In this document: in pieces, positions 19,228 to 27,924 of the stretch
Layout: each line of letters opens with the position of its first letter
Numbering within the stretch: position 1 is the first letter of the stretch
Source: Lewinellaceae bacterium
GTDB lineage: Bacteria > Bacteroidota > Bacteroidia > Chitinophagales > Saprospiraceae
Direction of reading: 5' to 3'
Assembly: GCA_024639065.1 (NCBI GenBank)
Contig: JAHEJC010000016.1
Coordinates: 1-37,330, forward strand
Length of the DNA: 37,330 nt
Program-made: the position numbers and the translations under genes
Notes under the pieces: generated by a model
Told to the model about the DNA's origin: nothing
Database searches by the model: none
What the model saw: only the letters and a program-made list of their open reading frames with translations

Positions 19228-21423
19228 TTATTTGACAATTATCTTCCTTGAATATGTTTGGTCACTTGATCTTACCACCAAAAATAGGACTCCTTTTGGC
19301 CATCCAGCTGATGATAATGTCATTAAACCATTTTCAGCGTCAAAGGATCTTTTGTCGCATAGCCTACCGGAAGGGTCTATGATTTGTATCATCCCATCAA
19401 ATTTTTGAGTTCCTAAATTAATTTTGATTAATTCTCCAGCGGCCACTGTAGTTGGAAAAACATCAATTAAATAGTCTTTTTCTTCTTCAGTTACCGGGGT
19501 AATGCCCGTGTTAAATATTTCTTTTGCTTTATTGAATGCGTCAGTCCCGATAATTTCACCTATTAGTCTGCCGGGGATATCATCACAGGGAGGATGAATG
19601 CCACCCCAAATTCTGGATAAGGAAGTTTCATCTGATGCATCTTTGTAGGTAGCCCATTGCAAAACGACATCAACACTAGGCCCCTCTTCAAATACTAAAA
19701 AAGAATCTTTTTTAGCTACGAATTCACCCAATCCACCTGGAAAATATTCATCCCCGGTAAATAAGGAAAGTACCTGTGCCGCAGCTCTGGAAAAAGTAGA
19801 ATGTCCGGAGATATAACCTGCAAATGGGGGTGTGATAAAAGTAGGTCTTTGATAGGGCCACCAATTCTCAGCTAAAATCCAGCCCACTCCAGCCTGATCT
19901 ACCTCCGGATCGTCAATATAAGCAGGGCCTCTCCACGCAAACAACTTGATTTTACCAACGTGTTGGTTTTCTGATCCGGCCAGCGAATCACCTTCATTGA
20001 CCACTTCGACAAACCCATCATATAATGGGATCCCATTGGGATGATAGTTGGCTAAGGATTGATTAGTAGACTGCCCTTGGTCGGCCATATACCGAATCGC
20101 CGATATCGGGCGGATATAATCATAGTAACCCTTGATACTCCATGAGCTGACAGCGGCATCATGAACAGCACCCCCTAAAGTGAAATAAATTTTAACATCC
20201 CATTCGAGAGGATCAACCTCTTCACCCTGGCCTTCAAATTTTTTTATCAATTTGGGATGATCGTTTACATAGTTGGTAATAGTATACCAATGACCTGGGG
20301 GAGTCTCCGAATCTGGACCGTCCGCCCAAAATTCAGCAAGCACCCGGGCATAATCTCCTCTGGGTACCAGATTGGGCTCATAAGGATTTCCGGTTTTAGG
20401 ATTGATAGGCCTACCTTGACTTGGATCACCTCCTTCCAAGGTGTTATAAAATGAATCGTAATTTGAAAAACTTAAAGGATAGGATAAATTATTGCCTTTT
20501 GAGCCCGGGGAGATATCCCAGATTATTCCATCTTTCTGATCGAGATGAGAAGACCAAATGGCTACTAACGTATGACCCCATTGGTATTCTTGCGGTAAAT
20601 AGGCTTGTTCATCTCCTGATTCAATTAATGGGGGACTTTCGGGGTCATGCCAAACTATGTATTCCTGGCCATTTTTGGTTAAAACTTTCTTATCAGATTC
20701 GTCTAATGCAAAAGGCACTACAACTCCCCATTCTGGACTCAGAAAATCAGGTGCTCCACCTGGGCGTGGATTACCGGATTGGTCTATAAATACCTGGAAA
20801 GATAATGGCTGCCAATGGTTGGAATTTATAATTCCATTATCACCTGGAATTTCCGGTGACATAACCGGATTAACGGGTTTATAATAGGTGTTTTCATAAT
20901 CGTTGGCCTCATTCGAACCATCTTGTAATCCGAATAAGATCATTTGAGAGGCTATGTAGTTACCCAGAGCGGCTGCATCCCCAGTCTGATAATCCATACT
21001 CGAATTGCTGATCAAATAACCGTATGACTGCATACGCTCAATAATGGATACCAAAGTTTTTGTTGATTTAGGCGAATTTGCAAACCGATGTGCGATCAAG
21101 CGATACATGGCATAACTCATGGCTTTATGTCGATCTCCATCGATATCAGAAGAAGCTGGTATTCCTTCAAATGGGCAATCAAATCCATCGATTTCTTTAC
21201 CTAAAAAATAAGTCTCCGCGGATTCTTCATAAACTGCCCACAAGTCGTACATTAGAATACTGTGGTGCCATAGGTTTCTAGCGTGAACAGTAGGGCGCGC
21301 GAAGTCACTGCGCACGGCTTCTAACAATTCCTCAATCCATTCTCTAGCGATGGTTTGTTCTTGAGCAATTACCCATTCCGCATTGAGTAAAAACAGAACT
21401 ATCAAAATGAACGCACGTGCCAT
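19228..21423 (-). CDS. Vanadium-dependent haloperoxidase / PAP2-superfamily secreted protein with T9SS-type C-terminus
   Basis: Signal peptide; FAGYISGHSTFSRAAAQVLSLFTG, GAVHDAAVSSWSIKGYYDYIRPISAIRYM, SRIWGGIHPPCDDIPGRLIG; C-terminal MIQIIDPSGRL...LSSAGWPKGVLFLVVRS..YSRKIIVK resembling a T9SS type A tail. Confidence 0.88.
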   Translation of the reverse strand: MARAFILIVLFLLNAEWVIAQEQTIAREWIEELLEAVRSDFARPTVHARNLWHHSILMYDLWAVYEESAETYFLGKEIDGFDCPFEGIPASSDIDGDRHKAMSYAMYRLIAHRFANSPKSTKTLVSIIERMQSYGYLISNSSMDYQTGDAAALGNYIASQMILFGLQDGSNEANDYENTYYKPVNPVMSPEIPGDNGIINSNHWQPLSFQVFIDQSGNPRPGGAPDFLSPEWGVVVPFALDESDKKVLTKNGQEYIVWHDPESPPLIESGDEQAYLPQEYQWGHTLVAIWSSHLDQKDGIIWDISPGSKGNNLSYPLSFSNYDSFYNTLEGGDPSQGRPINPKTGNPYEPNLVPRGDYARVLAEFWADGPDSETPPGHWYTITNYVNDHPKLIKKFEGQGEEVDPLEWDVKIYFTLGGAVHDAAVSSWSIKGYYDYIRPISAIRYMADQGQSTNQSLANYHPNGIPLYDGFVEVVNEGDSLAGSENQHVGKIKLFAWRGPAYIDDPEVDQAGVGWILAENWWPYQRPTFITPPFAGYISGHSTFSRAAAQVLSLFTGDEYFPGGLGEFVAKKDSFLVFEEGPSVDVVLQWATYKDASDETSLSRIWGGIHPPCDDIPGRLIGEIIGTDAFNKAKEIFNTGITPVTEEEKDYLIDVFPTTVAAGELIKINLGTQKFDGMIQIIDPSGRLCDKRSFDAENGLMTLSSAGWPKGVLFLVVRSSDQTYSRKIIVK

Positions 21424-21455
21424 GGTTTCAATTTTTAATTACTTATTATATATTA

Positions 21456-21463
21456 CAAATATA
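21456..21463 (-). promoter_or_regulatory. Possible Bacteroidota -7 box (TATATTTG) upstream of the haloperoxidase-like gene
   Basis: Reverse complement of caaatata fits TAnnTTTG, 33 nt before the start codon. No clear -33 element seen. Confidence 0.3.
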
Positions 21464-21840
21464 GTATATATATTATTATTCCTAGCTAGTGTAAGTTATA
21501 GGAATTCGAAACGCTCTTTTCCTATTTTTCAAAAAAGTTGTAAACTATCTAAGGTAAGTATACGATTTCATTAGAGAATAATATTTTACGGGTTGATAAC
21601 TATTCGTAATGGAAAAATTTTTATGCTTCGAAAATTGGATATAGATATAATTTTGTATTATGATTCTATTTTAGCTTCTATAAGAAATTAAACTCTAAAA
21701 AATGGATTGATTGCATGGTTTATATTCTGTAGGCGGACCAAGAATATCGTACTTTTAAAAAGTACATAACGGATGGATTTGAGGGTAATAATTAACCGAT
21801 ATATGTGAAATTATTTGCTTTCAAAAAATGTACTCGGTTT

Positions 21841-22920
21841 CTATTCTGTTACGATTATTGGATTCGGATAGAATGAACTAAAAGACATCCAGTACCCCAT
21901 TAATGAGTTTGGTGAAGTAAGGCTGGCTCCTTGATTTGGTCCTGAAATTGCCTCGCCAAATAAATTCCAGGTGTTTCCCAGCTGATCATTAAATAGAGTG
22001 GGCGATTGGTCGGAAGTTGAAAATTCAAGTAGTTCACCGTTAGACAAACTACTTTCGAACGAAACGATAAAGTTGAGCGCTTCATTTCCAATTATTACTA
22101 TCGATTTGTCTTGAAATTGATCAGCCAATATGCGCGTCCCGTTTGAAAATAAATTAAACCGGTAGACTTTTGCTTGTTCATTTATGACTACACCATGAAC
22201 TCTTTCCTTTAAATGTAAGCGTTCATCAACGGGTACAATTGGAAAAAGGAGTCGGCTAGAAGCCTCCCGATAATCTCCATAAGGATATTCACCATAAGGT
22301 CGATCAAAACCGGTTTCTACGTTTAAAACTCTGGCATTTGGAAACAAGATTTTTGCTGTGCTCCAATTCGTTTCCATTATTTTGAAACTCTTTGCTGGTT
22401 TTCCTTTGTACCATCCACGCACTCCTTTCATCAGCATTTGGGACCATTCACTCCCTGTATCTCTTTCATAGGGAATTAAATTGGTATTATACAGTAATCC
22501 AGACACCCCAAACGTGGTTATACCTAGGGCAAGATGCCGATCCCAAGCCATAGCAGTACCAGTCAGCGGGCAATAAGTGAGTGCCACATATTCATTGGCA
22601 ATTACATCGTTGACAATTTCATGCCAGTCTAAAATAGTGTAAGGATAAATCTTGGTCTCTTTTGCCAATCGTAGAATTACTACTAAATCAGAGGCTCGAT
22701 TGAAAGGTTCCGCAACAGCTATGTTTACAAAAGTCGGATTATCAATCGAAGGGACACCATCTCTTCCTGGTCCACCATCAAAAATCCGGTGTTCAGGCAG
22801 AAGCCATTCCGGATCTAAATCATCCCGGGGTTTCGAAGTAGATTGAATGGGTTCATCACATCCTACGGACAGAAGAGTGAATACTAAAAGCCAAAAAAAT
22901 GATTTTCCTAAATATACCAT
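21841..22920 (-). CDS. DUF3179-type lipoprotein
   Basis: From the internal Met: MVYLGKSFFWLLVFTLLSVGC lipobox; YVALTYCPLTGTAMAWDR and FGVSGLLYNTNLIPYERDTGSEWSQML typical of DUF3179. The longer ORF start at 22974 is less likely. Confidence 0.85.
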   Translation of the reverse strand: MVYLGKSFFWLLVFTLLSVGCDEPIQSTSKPRDDLDPEWLLPEHRIFDGGPGRDGVPSIDNPTFVNIAVAEPFNRASDLVVILRLAKETKIYPYTILDWHEIVNDVIANEYVALTYCPLTGTAMAWDRHLALGITTFGVSGLLYNTNLIPYERDTGSEWSQMLMKGVRGWYKGKPAKSFKIMETNWSTAKILFPNARVLNVETGFDRPYGEYPYGDYREASSRLLFPIVPVDERLHLKERVHGVVINEQAKVYRFNLFSNGTRILADQFQDKSIVIIGNEALNFIVSFESSLSNGELLEFSTSDQSPTLFNDQLGNTWNLFGEAISGPNQGASLTSPNSLMGYWMSFSSFYPNPIIVTE

Positions 22921-23045
22921 TAGCTTAAAGATAGGCCAATATTGTAGAATATGGAAGTCATTAACGAGACACATTGGAAAGTGTTTATTATTTTTAATAT
23001 TTGATTTGTTGATTAAAAGACGATTTACCAGTCATAATTTAATGC

Positions 23046-23864
23046 ATGAGATTGATTTTTAAGTATTTATTCTGTATGGGTGCGCTTATCGCATTGAGCA
23101 GTCATGACCTTTTTTTAAAAACGAACAACTACTTCGTTCCGGCAGATTCACTGGTAAAATTATTTTTATTTAATGGTACTTTTGATCAAAGCGAGAACAG
23201 TATAACGCGTGATCGGATCATTGATGCGACCATTTTAGGACCTGATTTGTCATTTCATCCAGGTATAGGTAACTGGTACGATCAGGATAACATCACCTAC
23301 CTGCAATTTAAAACCGGCGAAGCAGGGACCTATATAGCTGGGGTATCAACTGCACCGAAAAACATTGAATTGGATGCCAAAGACTTCAATGAGTATCTGG
23401 AACATGATGGGGTGCTCGATGAGCTGGATGCGCGTAAAAATGAAAATAGAATGGGTGAAAGTGCCGTAGAAAAATATTCAAAACACGTTAAATGTATCTT
23501 ACAGGTAGGGGATAAATCTTCCGATGATTTTCAACAAATACTGGGCTATCCTATTGAATTCATTTTACAGGATAATCCCAGTGAAATTTCATCGGGAAGT
23601 ATCATGCGATTTTTGTTATTGAGTGATAAGCTGCCTTTGCCAAACCAATTAGTCTATTATGGGTATCGCAAGGGAGACGAAGAAGTTGTACCAGAAAAAT
23701 TACATGATAGTACGTTTGTAAGAACAGACGAACAAGGCTATGGATCGATTAACCTATCCAATGCAGGCGTTTGGTATCTGAGGACAATCCAAATGGCACG
23801 AAGCAGTGAGGAAGGACTGGATTATGAGTCTAATTGGGCAACAATAAGTTTTATGATTCGCTAA
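23046..23864 (+). CDS. DUF4198-like secreted protein
   Basis: N-terminal hydrophobic segment then SSHDLFLKTNNYFVPADSLVKLFLFNGTFDQSEN; YLQFKTGEAGTYIAGVST. Confidence 0.7.
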   Translation: MRLIFKYLFCMGALIALSSHDLFLKTNNYFVPADSLVKLFLFNGTFDQSENSITRDRIIDATILGPDLSFHPGIGNWYDQDNITYLQFKTGEAGTYIAGVSTAPKNIELDAKDFNEYLEHDGVLDELDARKNENRMGESAVEKYSKHVKCILQVGDKSSDDFQQILGYPIEFILQDNPSEISSGSIMRFLLLSDKLPLPNQLVYYGYRKGDEEVVPEKLHDSTFVRTDEQGYGSINLSNAGVWYLRTIQMARSSEEGLDYESNWATISFMIR

Positions 23865-24002
23865 TTTATGGTAGATTTTACACAGATCACTCTTGTTACT
23901 ATTTCCTTTTATGAATAAACCAGGCTCAAAAGAAGCACCTGTTATTAATTGTGAAAAAATACTGTATTTATTAACTTTTTATTTTTAACCCATTAACTAA
24001 TC

Positions 24003-24368
24003 ATGGCTTACGATCAATGGTTATACGAAAGAGTAAAAAATAGCTTAACCGAAAAGCGAGTTAACTTCGAGGAAAGAAAAATGTTTGGGGGTATTTGTTT
24101 TATGATAGACAACAAGATGTGCTTAGGTGTCAATAACGAACAGTTGATGGTCCGCTTAAATCCGAACATTTATGAAGAGGTATTAAAGGAACCTGGCTGC
24201 CGGAGCATGGACTTTACTGGCCGTCCAATGAAAGGATTTGTCTATGCAGAAAATGAAGGGATTGAAGATGATGTGAGACTGGATAAATGGATACAAAGGG
24301 GGCTAGACTTTAATCCTTTGGCTAAAGCCTCAAAGAAAAAAAGAAGCAAAAATGAATCTTATGTTTAA
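24003..24368 (+). CDS. TfoX/Sxy N-terminal-domain family protein
   Basis: EERKMFGGICFMIDNKMCLGVNNEQLMVRL...MDFTGRPMKGFVYAE. Confidence 0.88.
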   Translation: MAYDQWLYERVKNSLTEKRVNFEERKMFGGICFMIDNKMCLGVNNEQLMVRLNPNIYEEVLKEPGCRSMDFTGRPMKGFVYAENEGIEDDVRLDKWIQRGLDFNPLAKASKKKRSKNESYV

Positions 24369-25034
24369 TACCCTATGCATATTCTTTGCTTGAGCATCAG
24401 CAAGCATTACTTGTAGTCCAGACAAAACAATTTGGAAAATTTAAGGGATAACTACTATCAGAATTATAGAGCATAGTTCTTAAATCACAGGAGTTTCTTA
24501 TGCTTACAATTTACTTGTATCCTCCAGTAGTGATAAAACGGCAAAATATGGACTATAATCTTGATGATCTAAATTAATAAAGTTGCTTATACGAAATTGG
24601 AATTTAAAGGTCAATTTTGGATTCGGAACACAAATTCGTTTTATTTATTGTATGGTGAAATAAAGGTAATCAAATAGTAGTTAATTTGGTTCGTAATAAG
24701 GATTCGAAAAAGACTACGGTCACAATATATTTTAATAATTAAAGGCAATAATATATTTGATTTTTATCTTATTTGTCGACTAATTACGAAAAAGATTGGC
24801 CACTGGCGCACGAGCGAATTTATTCAAGAACCTAATAAAAACGATTGTCAATAAATTAGGATTCAAGTGGTATAGACCAAGTTTGAATTCTGCAGACGAC
24901 AAATGTATAAAATGGGTGGTGAGCTGTTTTGAATAAGTCCAAGGAGAAAGAATTTCCCCCATACTTGTCATTTGATTGAAATAATCTAGTCCACCCATTA
25001 AAATGTTCTCAGCAAAGCAAAAAAATATAATCCA

Positions 25035-25529
25035 ATGGAAGAATATAAAATTCAAATAATTGAAACAGCAATAACCATAATTACTTTCATCATTGCATTA
25101 AAAATCCTGAGTAGGGTAATTGAAAAAGTTGGGAATAGATTTTCTTATCACAAAGCCAGAATAAAAATAGTAAAGAAGATAAAATCCTTTGTTTTATATA
25201 TTATTTTAGTAGGAATTTTAGTGTTGATTTGGGGCATAGCTCCATCTCAATTAGCAGCTTATATCGCCTCCTTATTTACCGTTTTGGGAATTGCATTTTT
25301 AGCGCAATGGTCAATAATATCTAATATCACATCAACATTAATAATTTTCTTTAATCATCAAGTCAATATAGGAGATACAATAGTTATTTTAGATAAAGAC
25401 TATCACATTGAAGGAAAAATAAGTGACATTGGGGTATTCTTTATTATTATCAAAGTTAGTGAGAATGAAAATGTGTCTTTGCCCAGTAATGTATTTATGC
25501 AAAAAATGGTTAAAAAAATTAAAAAATGA
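25035..25529 (+). CDS. Small MscS-family mechanosensitive channel-like protein
   Basis: IAPSQLAAYIASLFTVLGIAFLAQWSIISNITSTLIIFFNHQVNIGDTIVI matches the MscS pore helix/beta-domain region; only 164 aa. Confidence 0.8.
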   Translation: MEEYKIQIIETAITIITFIIALKILSRVIEKVGNRFSYHKARIKIVKKIKSFVLYIILVGILVLIWGIAPSQLAAYIASLFTVLGIAFLAQWSIISNITSTLIIFFNHQVNIGDTIVILDKDYHIEGKISDIGVFFIIIKVSENENVSLPSNVFMQKMVKKIKK

Positions 25530-25655
25530 AGGTAAGTCAAGTTCTCAATTGTCGACTCTCAATCTGATTTATTTATGAAAACTGTTAGCAAAGAAAGAAA
25601 AAAACTTTGCAATGGGATAATCCCTACCAAGTTGGCTGAATAAATAAAATAAGCT

Positions 25656-26612
25656 ATGACGATATCAATATTACTTATCGTAACCGGCTTTCTATTATTA
25701 ATTAAGGGAGCTGACTGGTTGGTTAATGGAGCAACTACTCTTGCTAGAAAGAATAAGGTATCCGACTTGGCGATAGGATTGACAATTGTTGCTTTTGGTA
25801 CTTCGGCACCAGAATTAGTTGTTAATTCGATTGCCTCCTTAGAAAACTACTCTGATATTGTTTTCGGAAATGTAATTGGAAGCAATAATTTTAATCTATT
25901 TGTAATTCTTGGTATTGTAGGGCTCATATTTCCAATAAAAGTTCAATCCACCACTGTATGGAAAGAAATTCCAATTTCTTTTTTGGCCATTTTACTTTTA
26001 TTCATTTTATCAAATGGATTCTTTTTTCAAGATGCAAATGTCTTGTCGCGTTTTGATGGATTTATATTGTTCCTCTTATTTGCTTTGTTTCTAATTTATG
26101 TGTACATGCAATTAAAGGCTGAAACCGTTGAAACAGAACTAACAAAAGAAGACTCGTCAAACTTAAAAATTTGGGGCTTCATTATCATTGGGCTGTCAGG
26201 TTTAATCCTTGGTGGAAAATTGGTTGTAGATAATGCGATTGAAATTGCTACAAATTTGGGAGTAAGCAAGAAGATTATCGGTTTAACGATTGTTGCCGCT
26301 GGAACATCATTACCTGAACTGGTAACCTCTGTGGTGGCTGCTTTTAAAAAGAATAGCGATATTGCTATTGGTAATATTATAGGTTCAAACATATTTAATA
26401 TTTTTTTGATTCTTTCAATAAGTTCGTTTGTAAATCCCATTAAGTTTGACATTTCTTTTAATACTGATATCTATTTACTGGGAGGAGGAACAATTTTCCT
26501 TTTCATTGCGATGTTTACTGGAGAAAAGAAAAAACTGGACAGATGGGAAGCTGGAATTTTATTGTTAGTATTTATGGCATATACATTATATTTAATTGGA
26601 AAAGAAATATGA
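25656..26612 (+). CDS. Calcium/sodium antiporter (CaCA family, YrbG-like)
   Basis: Two alpha repeats: GLTIVAFGTSAPELVVNSIAS...GNVIGSNNFN and GLTIVAAGTSLPELVTSVVAA...GNIIGSNIFN. Confidence 0.95.
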   Translation: MTISILLIVTGFLLLIKGADWLVNGATTLARKNKVSDLAIGLTIVAFGTSAPELVVNSIASLENYSDIVFGNVIGSNNFNLFVILGIVGLIFPIKVQSTTVWKEIPISFLAILLLFILSNGFFFQDANVLSRFDGFILFLLFALFLIYVYMQLKAETVETELTKEDSSNLKIWGFIIIGLSGLILGGKLVVDNAIEIATNLGVSKKIIGLTIVAAGTSLPELVTSVVAAFKKNSDIAIGNIIGSNIFNIFLILSISSFVNPIKFDISFNTDIYLLGGGTIFLFIAMFTGEKKKLDRWEAGILLLVFMAYTLYLIGKEI

Positions 26613-26650
26613 AAGAAGTCAGTCAATAATTATTAGTAAACTAATTGGTT

Positions 26651-27028
26651 ATGCTTTATAATGTAAAAACACCTAGTGAATATCTTGATACAATTGAAAA
26701 GGATTGGAGAAAAGTCAAGTTGATTGAAGTTCGGGAAATGATAAAGAGAAATGGACCAGAATTAACCGAAGGAATTAAATACAAAATGTTATCCTATGAG
26801 TATGCCGATAAAATAATTTTTAGTCTAAATGCTCAACAGGCTTACGTTAGTCTATATGTTGGTAATGTGGATAAAGTTGAAAATGCTCGAAAATTGCTAA
26901 AAGAATTTAATATTGGTAAAGGTTGCATTCGAATAAGAAGGAATATTAAATTACCAGAATCGAATCTTGATAAATTCATTGCAAGGACCATTGAAATATG
27001 GAGAAAAGGAGGCGAAACTGATTGTTGA
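26651..27028 (+). CDS. DUF1801-type (YdhG-like) protein
   Basis: KTPSEYLDTIEKDWRKVKLIEVREMIKRNGPELTEGIKYKMLSYEY...YVSLYVG. Start placed at the ATG at 26651 (ORF track gives 26645). Confidence 0.75.
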   Translation: MLYNVKTPSEYLDTIEKDWRKVKLIEVREMIKRNGPELTEGIKYKMLSYEYADKIIFSLNAQQAYVSLYVGNVDKVENARKLLKEFNIGKGCIRIRRNIKLPESNLDKFIARTIEIWRKGGETDC

Positions 27029-27102
27029 ATAATACTGCAAAACAATAAATGCAACACCGCAACGGTTGAACGCGCTCACGGTAACAACTAAATCAATTTC
27101 AC

Positions 27103-27783
27103 ATGAAAATAGCAGTCAAAATAGTAGGCATTAAATATGTAAATGAGATTGACTCTTACTGGAGTGATCAAGATTTCATTGAACTGTTGAAAATGTTTGA
27201 TTTTCCTGATGTTGACCAGATTAGTCCGGACGAGTTAAGGGAAATGCTCTATTTAGCCGTTACAGATTTCAAACCAGAAGAAGCGGCTAAAATACTATTA
27301 ACTTTCAAACTCAGTAATCAGCTTACGAAAAGTCAAATTCAATCGTTGTCACATGAAATGACTGAGGATAGGGTGGTCGAGGAATATCCCGAGCCCGAAT
27401 TACACTTTGATTTATTCAATATAAATCAATTACTTTTTAAGGCATTTAATGGAACTTTTCCAAATACCGAAGCTTCTATTGTTAGCATTGAACTTCATAG
27501 TGAAGAAGTTGTGCAGATCGAAATGACCGAAGAAATCATGACCAAGTTAATAGGTGCCGGCTTAACAGAAAAAAGCATAATAAAAAGGTTGTATGCTGAT
27601 CAAATTGAAGGGAAAGTTCCATTCGAAGACGCGGCTAAATTTATTTGGTTATTAAATAAAACGGACAAGAATAGCTATAAATTAGTGACTTCAAAATATT
27701 GGATAGAAAAGGAAGATTTTAATCAAACTGAATATGAAAGCAAAATCGTTTTCTATGAAGAAGACAAAGAGACAAAGAAATAA
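27103..27783 (+). CDS. Hypothetical protein
   Basis: 226-aa open frame with normal composition, co-oriented with its neighbours. No family recognised. Confidence 0.65.
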   Translation: MKIAVKIVGIKYVNEIDSYWSDQDFIELLKMFDFPDVDQISPDELREMLYLAVTDFKPEEAAKILLTFKLSNQLTKSQIQSLSHEMTEDRVVEEYPEPELHFDLFNINQLLFKAFNGTFPNTEASIVSIELHSEEVVQIEMTEEIMTKLIGAGLTEKSIIKRLYADQIEGKVPFEDAAKFIWLLNKTDKNSYKLVTSKYWIEKEDFNQTEYESKIVFYEEDKETKK

Positions 27784-27818
27784 GAGACTAAAGGACGAAG
27801 AGACAGAGAAACAAGGAG
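27764..27818 (+). repeat. Degenerate tandem repeat, seven units of about 8 bp, consensus ACNAAGAG
   Basis: acaaagag/acaaagaa/ataagag/actaaagg/acgaagag/acagagaa/acaaggag, read directly. Straddles the stop codon at 27781-27783. Confidence 0.75.
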
Positions 27819-27924
27819 GCTCCGATCTTTAGTACAATCCCTTGACCAATCACCTGTTTATTCATTTTGGCTTCTCTGTATTTCAGGATTTCACTGTGAA
27901 TGGTAAGATTCATAAATAAGTAAA

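Noticed and set aside
20421-20789. 122-aa plus-strand ORF inside the haloperoxidase gene
   Set aside because: Antisense to a long, well-supported secreted enzyme gene.
24780-25055. 91-aa minus-strand ORF overlapping the start of the MscS-like gene
   Set aside because: Not called as CDS: overlaps a better gene and no family recognised. Kept only as part of the decayed-region finding.
25588-25610. GCAAAG-N11-CTTTGC inverted repeat before the antiporter gene
   Set aside because: Short arms, AT-rich loop, no U-tract; likely chance.
26096-26452. 118-aa minus-strand ORF in the antiporter gene
   Set aside because: Hydrophobic antisense shadow of transmembrane-coding DNA.
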